Program-made: the position numbers and the translations under genes
Assembly: GCF_009765375.1 (NCBI RefSeq)
Contig: NZ_VTOK01000012.1
Location: forward strand, 62,001 to 126,000
Origin: Alteribacillus sp. YIM 98480
Lineage (GTDB): Bacteria > Bacillota > Bacilli > Bacillales > Marinococcaceae
DNA: 64,000 nucleotides
Reading direction: 5' to 3'
Shown here: piece after piece, positions 11,077 through 19,408 of the stretch
Position numbering within the stretch: the stretch's first letter is position 1
Layout: every line of letters begins with the position of its first letter
Notes under the pieces: model-generated
Told to the model about the DNA's origin: nothing
Database searches by the model: none
What the model saw: the letters and a program-made list of their open reading frames with translations, nothing else

Positions 11077-11685
11077 TTAAGCAAGCATCCATTGTAATGC
11101 TTTTCTTACATATTCATCCGCACTCAAATTTTCCTTTTTTAATTTAGGTTTTACTTTTGCAATTTCTTTTTCTCCATAGCCTAAGGCTCTTAGTGCTTCT
11201 AAAGCTTCTTCTAATTCATCATCTTCTTCGATGGAGTGTATTGGCTCATCCTTTAAATCTAAAGTGGAACCAGCAGAGTTTCCAATGATATCCTGAAGCT
11301 TTCCTTTTAAGTCGAGTATCATTTGTCTAGCTGTTTTTTTACCGACTCCGGGAAACTTGACCAGAAATTTATCATTTTCTTCTTCAATTGCCTGCATCAC
11401 TTGAGCTGGTGCTCCCGCTGCAAGAATTGCAAGCGCTCCTTTAGGTCCAATTCCTGATACTTGTAATAGAAGTTCAAATAATCCTCTTTCTTTTCTAGAT
11501 GCAAACCCGTACAATCGCAAAACATCTTCTCGAACATATTGATATGTATAAATGATGATCTCTTGGTCTTTTTTATCAAAAACAAACGGGTTTGCACAAT
11601 AAATAAGATACCCAATGTTATTTACTTCTAATGTTAATGTTTCTCTTTCTGTGTGAACAACCGATCCTCTAAGAAATTCATACAA
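11077..11685 (-). CDS. ruvA: Holliday junction DNA-binding protein RuvA
   Basis: RuvA binds the four-way junction and loads RuvB. The 202-residue chain has the N-terminal OB domain (MYEFLRGSV...), two helix-hairpin-helix motifs (LLQVSGIGPKGALAIL about 72-87; FLVKFPGVGKKTARQMI about 107-123), an acidic linker and the C-terminal RuvB-binding domain (ALRALGYGEKEI). The start is TTG with AGGAAG nine bases upstream, fitting the usual family N-terminus. Confidence 0.97.
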   Translation of the reverse strand: MYEFLRGSVVHTERETLTLEVNNIGYLIYCANPFVFDKKDQEIIIYTYQYVREDVLRLYGFASRKERGLFELLLQVSGIGPKGALAILAAGAPAQVMQAIEEENDKFLVKFPGVGKKTARQMILDLKGKLQDIIGNSAGSTLDLKDEPIHSIEEDDELEEALEALRALGYGEKEIAKVKPKLKKENLSADEYVRKALQWMLA

Positions 11686-11764
11686 AACAAGTTACTTCCT
11701 TTCCTCATAAACGCGAACATGCTTTCTTTAATAATAGCAAACTGCAGTCATAATGAAAATCATA

Positions 11765-12046
11765 TTAATGCTTTTCATATGGTTTTCTTAAAATTATTTG
11801 ATCTTGTTTTTGATCGATTAATTCCCAATTTTGATACTTACTCCAGAAATCTTCCACTGCCCATACCGTCTCGTATTTTTTTTCTGTTACGACCAAACCA
11901 TTTGATGTTTCTTTTTCTAATATCACTTCATAGATTGCAGGATAACGAGCGTGATAATTATCCGTTTCAGCTCCTGCTTGAGATGATAAAAGGATTGTTC
12001 CAGTCAAAAGTATCGTTATAATATATCGAGTTACTGAAATTAACAT
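11765..12046 (-). CDS. bofC: BofC-like protein, lacking the C-terminal domain
   Basis: BofC is a forespore-made, exported protein that restrains the SpoIVB protease and so sigma-K activation in B. subtilis. This copy has a signal peptide (about 1-26, ending SSQAGA), the N-terminal domain with YEVILEKE, and the conserved VWAVEDFWSKYQNWELID block, but stops soon after at residue 93. B. subtilis BofC is about 170 residues (from memory), with a further domain after FRK. No continuation is seen in the downstream frame. Start ATG has AAAGGAG seven bases upstream. Position beside ruvA matches B. subtilis. It may be a naturally short form or a truncated gene. Confidence 0.75.
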   Translation of the reverse strand: MLISVTRYIITILLTGTILLSSQAGAETDNYHARYPAIYEVILEKETSNGLVVTEKKYETVWAVEDFWSKYQNWELIDQKQDQIILRKPYEKH

Positions 12047-12123
12047 ATACTATCTCCTTTTTCTTTTCTTTCTATTGAAGGATAAAAATTATTGATGGAC
12101 AGTGATGTCATAAAAGTTTTCTT

Positions 12124-12523
12124 AAGAAAAGCGCAAGCGCCCTGGTCAGCCGCGACAGGTTCTGGAGCTTTCGCGCAGGGTCGCCTGCAGCCCGGAGTCG
12201 AAAGGGAAGACATAAGACGTTCAGCTCATTTTAATAAACTTCTCCTAAGATCGCACACGTCGACGCATAGGATGTGCTAATGTCGCCAATGCCACAGGAC
12301 GTGGCGTTTTTGGCGACGAGTGTGCAACGTAGAAGTCACCACATCGTGTGGAAGTACGTCCAGTGACAACGCTGAACTGGCTTGTACAAGAGGTGTTGAC
12401 TTTTGCGTTGCGACAGGACGTTCGCGGTCTAGCAAAAGTTCCTCTTTATCGTGTGCGCCTGAGCGGCTGGGCGCTGAAGCTAGACATCAAAAACGCCAAA
12501 TGTTTATAATTTCTTACCTTTTT
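12124..12523. repeat. repeat family 1, long variant
   Basis: This fills most of the 532-base gap between bofC and yebC. The left end AAGAAAAGCGCAAGCGCC and right end GGCGCTGAAGCTAGACAT, then AACGCCAAATGTTTATAAT, match the three short family members at 23.2, 37.9 and 58.1 kb, but the core is about 230 bases longer. The core holds several small inverted repeats around 'CGTGTG' and 'GACAGGACGT' units. Reading frames across it are not gene-like. Confidence 0.75.
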
Positions 12524-12525
12524 AG

Positions 12526-12569
12526 AAAAACCTTTTTTATGGAAAGGATCCCCCATAAAAAAGGTTTTT
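12526..12569 (-). terminator. terminator of yebC
   Basis: A 17-base perfect stem (AAAAACCTTTTTTATGG with its complement) and 10-base loop lie just after the yebC stop and end in a T-run on the minus strand. Nearly symmetrical, so it could work in both directions. Confidence 0.85.
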
Positions 12570-12578
12570 ATGCCGCCA

Positions 12579-13334
12579 TTATTCATAAGCCACTCTAGAA
12601 AGCTGTTCTTCATTTATTTCAAAATTATGATACACGCTTTGCACATCATCGTTATCTTCTAATGCATCAATCATTTTTAACATTTTTTCTGCATGTTCAT
12701 CAGTAACTTCAGCGTAGGTCTGCGGTATCATTGTTACTTCTGCTTTTGAAAAACGAAAGTTATTTTCTTCTAATTTTTGTTTTACGTTTTCAAATTCTTC
12801 TGGAGCTGTTTGAATGAAGAAATTTTCTTTGTCTGATTCAAACTCTTCGGCTCCTGCCTCAATCGCTTCAAGCATAAGTTCATCTTCATCAATATCTTCT
12901 GTACGACTAATAAATAATTGGCCCTTTTTATCAAAAAGAAAGGAAACACAGCCATTTTCACCCAAGTTCCCTCCATGCTTTGTAAATGCATGACGAATAT
13001 CTGCCGCTGAGCGGTTTTTGTTATCGGTAAGAGCTTGAACCATGACTGCAGCCCCTCCTGGACCGTAGCCTTCATATGTTATCTCTTCGTATTGCACACT
13101 GCCTGATTCGCCTGCTGCTTTTTTTATCGTTCTTTCAATATTATCATTTGGAATATTTTCCGCTTTCGCTTTTGTCAAAGCCATGCGCAGCCTTAAATTT
13201 GTATTTGGATCCGTTCCACTTTCTCTAACTGCAGCAAAAATTTCTTTTGAAAGCTTAGTAAAAATTTTGGCGCGTTTAGCATCCTGACTCTCTTTTCTTC
13301 TCTTAATATTATGCCACTTGGAATGTCCCGCCAT
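12579..13334 (-). CDS. YebC/PmpR-family protein (YrbC)
   Basis: A 251-residue cytoplasmic protein of the YebC/TACO1 family, annotated as a DNA-binding regulator and more recently linked to rescue of ribosomes at proline stretches. It begins with the invariant MAGHSKWHNIKRRK and has AKAENIPNDNIERTIKKA, YEGYGPGGAAVMVQALTDN and RHAFTKHGGNLGENGCVSF. Length is normal. A good ribosome binding site (GGAGGAATG) precedes it. It lies between bofC and the coxA-like gene as in B. subtilis, with its own terminator. Confidence 0.95.
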   Translation of the reverse strand: MAGHSKWHNIKRRKESQDAKRAKIFTKLSKEIFAAVRESGTDPNTNLRLRMALTKAKAENIPNDNIERTIKKAAGESGSVQYEEITYEGYGPGGAAVMVQALTDNKNRSAADIRHAFTKHGGNLGENGCVSFLFDKKGQLFISRTEDIDEDELMLEAIEAGAEEFESDKENFFIQTAPEEFENVKQKLEENNFRFSKAEVTMIPQTYAEVTDEHAEKMLKMIDALEDNDDVQSVYHNFEINEEQLSRVAYE

Positions 13335-13415
13335 TGTTCATTCCTCCTCCAATTATTAAATATAGCACATAAATCCAGAACAATGAAAGGTTTCCAAAAT
13401 TATAAAGGATTAAAT

Positions 13416-13460
13416 AAAAGCGTTTCACAGAGGGGTTTCCTGCTGTGAAACGCTTTTTCT
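13416..13460 (-). terminator. terminator of the coxA-like gene
   Basis: A long stem, AAAAGCGTTTCACAG pairing with CTGTGAAACGCTTTT, starts just after the stop of the lipoprotein gene and is T-rich on both strands. Confidence 0.9.
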
Positions 13461-13462
13461 TG

Positions 13463-14167
13463 TTAACTGTCCTCAAAAGGTCTCTGTGCTGCGTTACTTA
13501 AATCTTCAATCATAGCGTTAATGGTATCTCCTGCTTCATCTAAGCCCATACCATTTTGCAAGTTATCATCGATCTCTTGAATGTTTCCATATTGTTCTTC
13601 ATCGGTAGTAACATAAACATTTTTATTTTCATCTAAATCTTCTTCAACTTCAGCTTTAATTTTTTCAGCTAATTTATCTGCTTTTTCTTCATCTTCATAG
13701 GTGTCAATACCAATAAGAACATCCTGGTCACGCACGATGACTCGGGCATCATCTACACCATTTAATTCTTCTACTTCACTAGAAATTTCTTCAGCTGTTT
13801 GTTGGTTATTGCCTTGACCTCCAGCTTGGCCTCCACCTTGACCATTGTTTATATTTCTAGTGTTTAGATTTCCGCGGTCACCAATCATTCCACCTCTATC
13901 ACCTATTTGACCACGGCCATCTCCTACGCCTCGATAATTACCACCTTGCTGGCGATCATCTACTGTCATCATGTCAGTAACTGGTCCTTCACCGCGATAA
14001 TTATCACGTCTGAAATTCCCGCCAGTGTTTCGACCATCCATGTTATTATCATATCCACTATAGCGTGCGGGAGATGCTCCCATTTCATTATCGTCAGCAG
14101 CTCCACAACCTGTTAATCCACTTGCAATAATTGTAAATGCTGTCATCGTTAATGCAGCTTTCTTCAT
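13463..14167 (-). CDS. YhcN/YlaJ-family sporulation lipoprotein (CoxA/YrbB-like)
   Basis: A secreted lipoprotein of 234 residues: signal peptide with lipobox SGLTGC, a long low-complexity region rich in Gly, Asn, Arg and Asp (about 25-125), and a C-terminal YhcN/YlaJ domain with VDDARVIVRDQDVLIGI. Family members are found in the spore inner membrane or cortex. In B. subtilis the cortex protein CoxA (YrbB) also lies between safA and yrbC, so this is probably its counterpart. Start: ATG at 14167, seven bases after AAAGGAGG; the upstream in-frame ATGs would place this site inside the gene. The site is part of a hairpin described separately. Confidence 0.82.
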   Translation of the reverse strand: MKKAALTMTAFTIIASGLTGCGAADDNEMGASPARYSGYDNNMDGRNTGGNFRRDNYRGEGPVTDMMTVDDRQQGGNYRGVGDGRGQIGDRGGMIGDRGNLNTRNINNGQGGGQAGGQGNNQQTAEEISSEVEELNGVDDARVIVRDQDVLIGIDTYEDEEKADKLAEKIKAEVEEDLDENKNVYVTTDEEQYGNIQEIDDNLQNGMGLDEAGDTINAMIEDLSNAAQRPFEDS

Positions 14168-14168
14168 T

Positions 14169-14216
14169 AAAAAACCTCCTTTCATCATTTAGCTTGACTC
14201 AAGGAGGCTTTTTTTA
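14169..14216 (-). promoter_or_regulatory. safA terminator / coxA ribosome-site hairpin
   Basis: On the minus strand AAAAAAAGCCTCCTT, after safA, pairs with AAAGGAGGTTTTTT, which is the ribosome binding site and T-run just before the coxA-like ATG. One structure therefore looks like an intrinsic terminator for safA and at the same time hides the next gene's ribosome binding site. Structure seen; regulatory role inferred. Confidence 0.65.
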
Positions 14217-14257
14217 AGCTGTTAGTTGAAGGTAATAAAGGTAAATGTATTTATTTT

Positions 14258-15277
14258 TTATTCTTCGTCTCTGTTATAATTATTCATCCATGGAGAATAC
14301 ATACCACCGAAATCATTGCCATTATTATCGTTACTGTAATTATTGTTATAATTATTGTTGCTGTTATAATTATTGTCGTTATTATAGTTATTATTATAAT
14401 TACTGTAACCTCCATAATTACCATTGTAATTGTGATATGGATTCATCATGTGGCTTGGTGAATATTGATTATAGCCATTCATACTCTCAGAAATGTACGG
14501 CATAGGCGCATGCTGCATCATGTTTCCATCACAAGGTCCTCCACTCATAGGAGAGTGCATCGGCTGCATCGGCGGGTGCATAGGCATCATAGGAGAAGGA
14601 CCGCAAGGAGAACAACATGGCATCATTGGCGGCATTGGAGCGCAAGGACTATGTCCTGGTCCTGGCATCATATAAGGCATTGTATGATGCATAGGGGATT
14701 GATGCATTGGCATAGTTTGCATTTTTGGTGTTTTTGGCATTTTAGGCATTTTAGGCATTTTAGGCATTTTTTGTTGTTCCATTGGCTTAACCATTGGTTT
14801 TTCATCTTTTTTCTTAGGTGCATATTTTTCTTTTACAGGCTGCTGCTTGGGCTTTTCTTTTTTAGGTGCTTCGGTTGGCGGCTTTGACGGGTATGGTTTG
14901 TATAAATTAACATTCATATTAAAATGCTGTTCTTGTGACGGACTGACTACTGGTGGTTTTGGAGGCATTTTAGGTTTAGGTGCTTGAGGCTGTTTTGGTG
15001 CTGGTTTTTTCTGAATTGGTTGTTTAGGTTCAGGCTTTTTTGGTACTTGCTGCTCTTTTTTTTGTTCTTTAGGTTTATACTGTTGATTAACGTTTGGTTT
15101 TTGTTGTTCTTTTTTTACCGGCACACTTTTGGTCGGGATTTTTATCTTCATACCTGGCATTATTTTATCCGGATCTGACAGATGAGTATTCGCCTTTTTT
15201 ACTGATTCAAAATCAACATTATACTGCTGGGCAAGTTTCCATAATGTATCTCCTTTTTGAACAATATGAATTTGCAT
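14258..15277 (-). CDS. safA: SafA, spore coat assembly protein with LysM domain
   Basis: SafA is the hub of inner spore-coat assembly. The 339-residue protein opens with a LysM peptidoglycan-binding domain (2-47: HIVQKGDTLWKLAQQYNVDF to GMKIKIP). A Lys/Pro/Gln-rich spacer follows (50-170), then a run of KMP triplets near 173-188, a Met/Pro/Cys/His-rich segment (190-260), and an Asn/Tyr-rich tail (275-335). B. subtilis SafA has the same layout and similar length. GGAGGAGG stands seven bases from the ATG. Divergent from niaR; its own promoter is probably sporulation-specific. Confidence 0.93.
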   Translation of the reverse strand: MQIHIVQKGDTLWKLAQQYNVDFESVKKANTHLSDPDKIMPGMKIKIPTKSVPVKKEQQKPNVNQQYKPKEQKKEQQVPKKPEPKQPIQKKPAPKQPQAPKPKMPPKPPVVSPSQEQHFNMNVNLYKPYPSKPPTEAPKKEKPKQQPVKEKYAPKKKDEKPMVKPMEQQKMPKMPKMPKMPKTPKMQTMPMHQSPMHHTMPYMMPGPGHSPCAPMPPMMPCCSPCGPSPMMPMHPPMQPMHSPMSGGPCDGNMMQHAPMPYISESMNGYNQYSPSHMMNPYHNYNGNYGGYSNYNNNYNNDNNYNSNNNYNNNYSNDNNGNDFGGMYSPWMNNYNRDEE

Positions 15278-15368
15278 TATATTTCCTCCTCCTAGAAATG
15301 ATCGAAGCCGGTTTGAAGAAGTTATAAACGGCTTACTTCTTCCGTTCCGTTCCCATCGTCTATGGCAA

Positions 15369-15396
15369 GCATATGCTAGAGGAAATATATATATGA
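15369..15396 (-). promoter_or_regulatory. possible mother-cell sporulation promoter of safA
   Basis: On the minus strand TCATATA is followed about 14 bases later by GCATATGCT, roughly like the sigma-E pattern (-10 CATAnnnT). It lies about 95 bases upstream of safA. SafA is sigma-E dependent in B. subtilis; the match itself is weak. Confidence 0.3.
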
Positions 15397-15491
15397 CTTC
15401 CCTTCAAAACGCTAAGAGCCTATACTATGCGTAAAAATCAGGATCTTGTAAGATTAAACTAATCATTATTTTTGTATTGGAGGGTTTTACA

Positions 15492-16049
15492 TTGGTAAAA
15501 CAATCAGATAAAATGCCGGGAAAAAAACGAAGAGAATTGATTTTAGACTGGCTCTCAGAAAGTGATGATCCCATTACAGGAAGTGAACTTGCTATAAAAA
15601 CAAATGTAAGCAGACAAGTTATTGTTCAAGACATTTCTTTACTTAAAGCAAAAAACCACCCAATTATTGCAACGTCTCAAGGTTATTTACTTATTGCTAA
15701 TGAAGAAAGTACATCCGTAAGAAAGCAGATAGCGTGTTTTCATTCTTCTGATCGAGCTGTAACGGAAGAGGAATTAAATTTAATGGTAGATCATGGGGCC
15801 AAAGTGGTGGATGTTACGATCGAACACCCTTTATATGGTGATTTAACAGCTTCTCTAATGGTTTCAAGCCGAAAAGACGTGCAGCAATTTATTAAAGAGT
15901 TAGATAAGACGAATGCGCCTCTTCTCTCTGAACTGACTGATGGTACTCATTTACATACAATCGAAGCCTCTTCTGAAAAAATTATTCAGGACGTAGAAGA
16001 AGCACTAAAAAATAAAGGTTTTCTTTTGAATTCATTTACAAAAGAATAG
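15492..16049 (+). CDS. niaR: NiaR (YrxA), niacin-responsive repressor
   Basis: Transcriptional repressor of NAD synthesis or niacin uptake genes, responding to nicotinic acid. The 185-residue chain has an N-terminal HTH_11 domain (about 10-60, with GSELAIKTNVSRQVIVQDI) and a C-terminal 3H domain with the expected histidines in CFHSSD, IEHPLYGDL and DGTHLHTIE. The start is TTG at 15492, seven bases after GGAGGG; the TTG at 15477 overlaps that site. In B. subtilis yrxA neighbours the nifS/nad genes; none of them is in this window. Confidence 0.92.
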   Translation: MVKQSDKMPGKKRRELILDWLSESDDPITGSELAIKTNVSRQVIVQDISLLKAKNHPIIATSQGYLLIANEESTSVRKQIACFHSSDRAVTEEELNLMVDHGAKVVDVTIEHPLYGDLTASLMVSSRKDVQQFIKELDKTNAPLLSELTDGTHLHTIEASSEKIIQDVEEALKNKGFLLNSFTKE

Positions 16050-16110
16050 TGTCATTTAGTATGTAAGTATTTTTCTTATTATGCGTTTTTCATTCTTATT
16101 TTATAATAAA

Positions 16111-16143
16111 TTAAGCCTTCCCCTTATTCGAGGATAGGCTTAA
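16111..16143 (-). terminator. possible pheA terminator overlapping its 3' end
   Basis: TTAAGCCT pairs with AGGCTTAA, with an inner CCTC/GGGG stem that includes the pheA stop codon. Only an AT-rich tract, not a clean T-run, follows. Confidence 0.45.
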
Positions 16144-17008
16144 CTTCTAAACTGTGAGAGAGAAAACAGGGATAGCTCCCAAGAATACGTACTCCGCATC
16201 CAAGTGCTTCTAATTCTGCAATAACACCTGGAATTAGCACATCATCCATATCTTGGTCCACATCAATTATAAAGAAATAATTGCCGATACCTGTCTTCAT
16301 GGGCCTTGATTCAATTTTTGTTAAATTTAATTTACGCCAGGCGAAAGCTGAAAGTACTTGATGTAATGCGCCTGAATAATCTGAAGGAAGGGTAATCATT
16401 AAAGTAGTTTTTCCGCTTTGATTTTCTTTACTTTCGAAAGAGTCCTTATTGTCTTTATTAGAAAGTAATACAAACCGAGTATGGTTGTTATCATAATCAT
16501 GAATATTTTGTTTTACTATTTTTAAACCATATTTTTCTGCAGCTAAATAATTTGCAATAGCAGCTCCATTAAATCCCGGGTGCTCAGAAATATCTTTTGC
16601 TGCGGAACTCGTGGAATTGGTGTAATGAATTTTTGCATTTGGCAAGTTATTATTTATAAAGTCATCACATTGAGCAATCGCTTGCGGATGAGAATAAATA
16701 TTACTTATATCCTCCCAGTCCTTTTCTCTAGCTGGATGTACCATGAGATGCTGTTCAATCGGAACGGTGATCTCTCCGATAATTGGAAGGTCATGTTTAT
16801 GGATTAAGTAATCGAGGGTCATATTAACCGAACCTTCAATGGCATTTTCCAATGGTACAACAGCAATATCAATGTCACTTTTAGCTGCAGCAGCCATGCA
16901 AGAAGGTATCGTAGAATAAGGATAGCGATCATTACCTGGCAATACAGCTTTTGCAGCCGCTTCTGTAAATGATCCTTCTGGCCCTAAGTACCCGACTTTT
17001 TTTGTCAT
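16124..17008 (-). CDS. pheA: Prephenate dehydratase
   Basis: Converts prephenate to phenylpyruvate in phenylalanine synthesis. The 294-residue protein has the two-lobed dehydratase domain (GYLGPEGSFTEAAAKA at the start, VVPLENAIEGSV near 50) and the catalytic Thr in NHTRFVLLS (Thr177), then a regulatory ACT domain (205-285) with the phenylalanine-binding GALHQVLSAFAWRKLNLTKI and ESRP. AAGGAGTGG precedes the ATG. It is downstream of pheB as in Bacillus. Confidence 0.97.
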   Translation of the reverse strand: MTKKVGYLGPEGSFTEAAAKAVLPGNDRYPYSTIPSCMAAAAKSDIDIAVVPLENAIEGSVNMTLDYLIHKHDLPIIGEITVPIEQHLMVHPAREKDWEDISNIYSHPQAIAQCDDFINNNLPNAKIHYTNSTSSAAKDISEHPGFNGAAIANYLAAEKYGLKIVKQNIHDYDNNHTRFVLLSNKDNKDSFESKENQSGKTTLMITLPSDYSGALHQVLSAFAWRKLNLTKIESRPMKTGIGNYFFIIDVDQDMDDVLIPGVIAELEALGCGVRILGSYPCFLSHSLEVKPILE

Positions 17009-17056
17009 TTACTCCACTCCTTTTCATTTAAACCGTCATGGATATCAACTATTTAT

Positions 17057-17509
17057 CTAAAGGGAACCTGAACCAACAATTTCTGCTTTATCCACTGCTT
17101 CCATTGCTTGAATCCTTTTTACCAACTCCATTACTTCAACTTTTAAAGCAGAAGTATCCACAGTCAAAGTTACATTTGCGTGTCCTTGTAAAGGAATGGA
17201 TTGATTAATGGTTAAGACATTCGAGTTCGCCTTGGCTACTTCCTTTAATAATGCAGATAATGAACCTGACTTATCAGCGAGTTGTATAGATAAAGTGATA
17301 ATTTGTTCTTGAATCATTTGATGAAACGGGAAAACAGCGTCCCTGTATTTATAAAAAGCGCTTCTGCTCAAATCTACTGTTTGTACAGCTTCTGCTACTT
17401 TATGAACTTTACCGCTTTCTAAAAGTGCTTTAGCATCTAATGTTTTTTGCATGGCTTCTGTTAACATATCCTGTCTCACCAAATAAAAGTTATCGATTTT
17501 TTCTGCCAT
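17057..17509 (-). CDS. pheB: ACT-domain protein PheB
   Basis: A small protein (150 aa) of the UPF0735/PheB family, linked by position to phenylalanine synthesis. The N-terminal half has DMLTEAMQKTLDAKALLESG and DLSRSAFYKYRDAVFPF; the C-terminal half is an ACT domain (LADKSGSLSALLKEVAKANS) expected to bind an amino acid. GGTGGTG precedes the ATG. It is 48 bases upstream of pheA and has a clear promoter. The usual upstream partner obgE is here separated by 605 bases holding a repeat. Confidence 0.92.
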   Translation of the reverse strand: MAEKIDNFYLVRQDMLTEAMQKTLDAKALLESGKVHKVAEAVQTVDLSRSAFYKYRDAVFPFHQMIQEQIITLSIQLADKSGSLSALLKEVAKANSNVLTINQSIPLQGHANVTLTVDTSALKVEVMELVKRIQAMEAVDKAEIVGSGSL

Positions 17510-17565
17510 ATTTACACCACCGCCGGTACTGGTTGTGTCCAGTGATTGTACCGCACTGATTACTT

Positions 17566-17594
17566 ATTATAAAGTTGCAAAAACTTTTTGACAA
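17566..17594 (-). promoter_or_regulatory. sigma-A-type promoter of pheB-pheA
   Basis: On the minus strand TTGTCA, 17 bases, then TATAAT. The -10 box ends about 57 bases before the pheB ATG. The leader contains a short CAGTG/CACTG hairpin. Confidence 0.8.
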
Positions 17595-17639
17595 CGTTCC
17601 TGAATGAATTTCATAATTCATTTCTATATCATTATAAAC

Positions 17640-17875
17640 GAACGTTAAATAAAATTCCCTCATTATTGTTCGATTTTCGCTTCAGACGGACTCATTCACC
17701 CTCGGGGCACAAGTGCGACATCTACTCCAACTCCCTTTGTTCGTTCTCGTAGTGTCTTCTTTGCCGCGGGCTTGGCTTCAGCCTCCTCGGCAGCAAGCTG
17801 CCTGGGGTCGTCAGCTCAAGCTTATCCCGCAGGAATCGCCGCCTTCCGCTACAATCGATATAATGTTCGTTTTTG
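17640..17875. repeat. GC-rich dispersed repeat (family 3)
   Basis: Between pheB and obgE (a 605-base gap) a GC-rich block contains ATCCCGCAGGAATCGCCGCC then TTCCGCTACAATCGA, plus GCCGCGGGCTTGGCTTCAGCC. I recall phrases of this type as scattered repeats in many Bacillus genomes. It is unlike the AT-rich flanks and has no convincing gene. Single copy in this window. Confidence 0.55.
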
Positions 17876-18032
17876 ATAATCAAAATAGTACTTATGAAAT
17901 TGATTCTCCTATAATAATTATTAAAAAACGTACTTTGACATACTCATACCGTCTATCCCGGTGAGCATTTATTTAATCAGTATATTTTCAACCGTATACT
18001 GAGCATCGCTTGAAAGTACTTGGAATGGCAAC

Positions 18033-18079
18033 TCAGCGTCTTAGAATGGAGCATTCTCAATTAATCACGAAAACGCTGA
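18033..18079 (-). other. inverted repeat downstream of obgE
   Basis: TCAGCGT and ACGCTGA (7 bp) enclose an inner GAATG/CATTC hairpin, about 35 bases after the obgE stop. No T-run follows on the minus strand, so a terminator role is uncertain. Confidence 0.3.
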
Positions 18080-18114
18080 ATATTTTTAGATCCCCAAATT
18101 TTTTGTTATACCCA

Positions 18115-19398
18115 TTATTCAATAAACTCGAATTCAAAATCAAGCAGCCTAACCGTATCACCATTTTGGGCTCCTTTTTTCCTTAATGCCTCATCAATAC
18201 CCATATGACGCATTTTCCTAGAAAAGCGCCTTACAGACTCATCACGTGTCATATCAGTCATTTTAAATGCTTTTTCAATTTCTGGTCCAGAAAGGACAAA
18301 TGCCCCATCACCATCACGGGAAATAGAAAATGGGTCTTCTTTTTTCTCAAATCGATAAACTACTCTTTCTTTGTTTTCCTCTTCATCATATAACGGAAAT
18401 TCAGAAGTATTGTCTACGAGGTCAGCCACTTCTCGAATCATTTCTTTTAAGCCTTTTTTGGTCAAAGTAGATACAGGAAAGACTTTATAATTATCCGGCA
18501 CTTTTTCTTTAAATTGCTCTAAGTTTTTTTCTGCATCAGGCATATCCATTTTATTAGCCATTATTACTTGGGGACGTTCAAGCAGCCTTAAATTATATTG
18601 TTTCAGTTCATCGTTAATTTTCTCGAAATCTTCTAAAGGATCCCGGCCTTCTAAACCTGACATATCAATAACATGTATAATCACTTTTGTACGTTCAATG
18701 TGTCTTAAAAATTGATGTCCTAAACCGACGCCTTCATGGGCCCCTTCTATTAAGCCAGGTAAATCCGCTAACACAAAACTGCGGCCGTCTTCTACTGCTA
18801 CCACTCCAAGATTGGGATTTAATGTCGTAAAATGATAATCGGCAATTTTAGGTTTAGCTGCAGAAACAACGGATAACAAGGTTGATTTACCCACACTTGG
18901 AAATCCAACTAACCCAACATCCGCTAATACTTTTAATTCAAGATTAATGTATCGTTCTTCTGCCGGTTCTCCCTTTTCGCTTAATTCAGGAGCGGGGTTT
19001 GCCGGAGTCGCAAAACGTGTATTGCCTCTTCCACCTCTACCTCCTTTTGCAACAATGGCGCGTTCTCCATGTTCTGTGAGATCTGCAATGACTTCTTTCG
19101 TATCATCATCTGTAATCGTCGTGCCGGGAGGGACTTTTATAACAAGGTCTTCGGCATTTTTACCGTGCTGATTTTTAGGACGGCCATTTTCTCCGGCTTT
19201 TGCTTTAAAATGCTTTTGATATCGAAAATCCATTAAAGTGCGAAGTCCTTCATCCACTTCAAGAATTATATCCGCACCTTTCCCACCATCTCCGCCTGCC
19301 GGACCGCCTTCGGGAACAAATTTTTCACGCCTGAAAGCGACCATTCCATTACCGCCGTCACCAGCCTTTATATAAACTTTTACTTTATCCACAAACAA
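18115..19398 (-). CDS. obgE: Obg GTPase (CgtA)
   Basis: An essential ribosome-associated GTPase acting in 50S assembly and, in B. subtilis, in sporulation and stress signalling. 427 residues: glycine-rich OBG domain (1-158, with [20 protein letters not shown]), G domain with G1 [10 protein letters not shown]3 [10 protein letters not shown] and G4 NKMD, and a C-terminal OCT domain ending in [10 protein letters not shown]. The frame is open upstream to 19461, but the family N-terminus [15 protein letters not shown] and the site GGTG six bases upstream point to a TTG start at 19398. It lies ten bases after spo0B. Confidence 0.96.
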   Translation of the reverse strand: MFVDKVKVYIKAGDGGNGMVAFRREKFVPEGGPAGGDGGKGADIILEVDEGLRTLMDFRYQKHFKAKAGENGRPKNQHGKNAEDLVIKVPPGTTITDDDTKEVIADLTEHGERAIVAKGGRGGRGNTRFATPANPAPELSEKGEPAEERYINLELKVLADVGLVGFPSVGKSTLLSVVSAAKPKIADYHFTTLNPNLGVVAVEDGRSFVLADLPGLIEGAHEGVGLGHQFLRHIERTKVIIHVIDMSGLEGRDPLEDFEKINDELKQYNLRLLERPQVIMANKMDMPDAEKNLEQFKEKVPDNYKVFPVSTLTKKGLKEMIREVADLVDNTSEFPLYDEEENKERVVYRFEKKEDPFSISRDGDGAFVLSGPEIEKAFKMTDMTRDESVRRFSRKMRHMGIDEALRKKGAQNGDTVRLLDFEFEFIE

Positions 19399-19408
19399 TG
19401 TTTTCACC

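Noticed and set aside
12092-12598. Two plus-strand frames (about 62 and 92 codons) downstream of bofC
   Set aside because: They lie in the long repeat, have no ribosome site, and share in-frame phrases with frames over other repeat copies, showing they are by-products of the repeat.
14465-14887. Plus-strand frame opposite safA encoding a His/Arg/Trp-rich protein
   Set aside because: It is the reverse of the low-complexity SafA codons and lacks a start signal.
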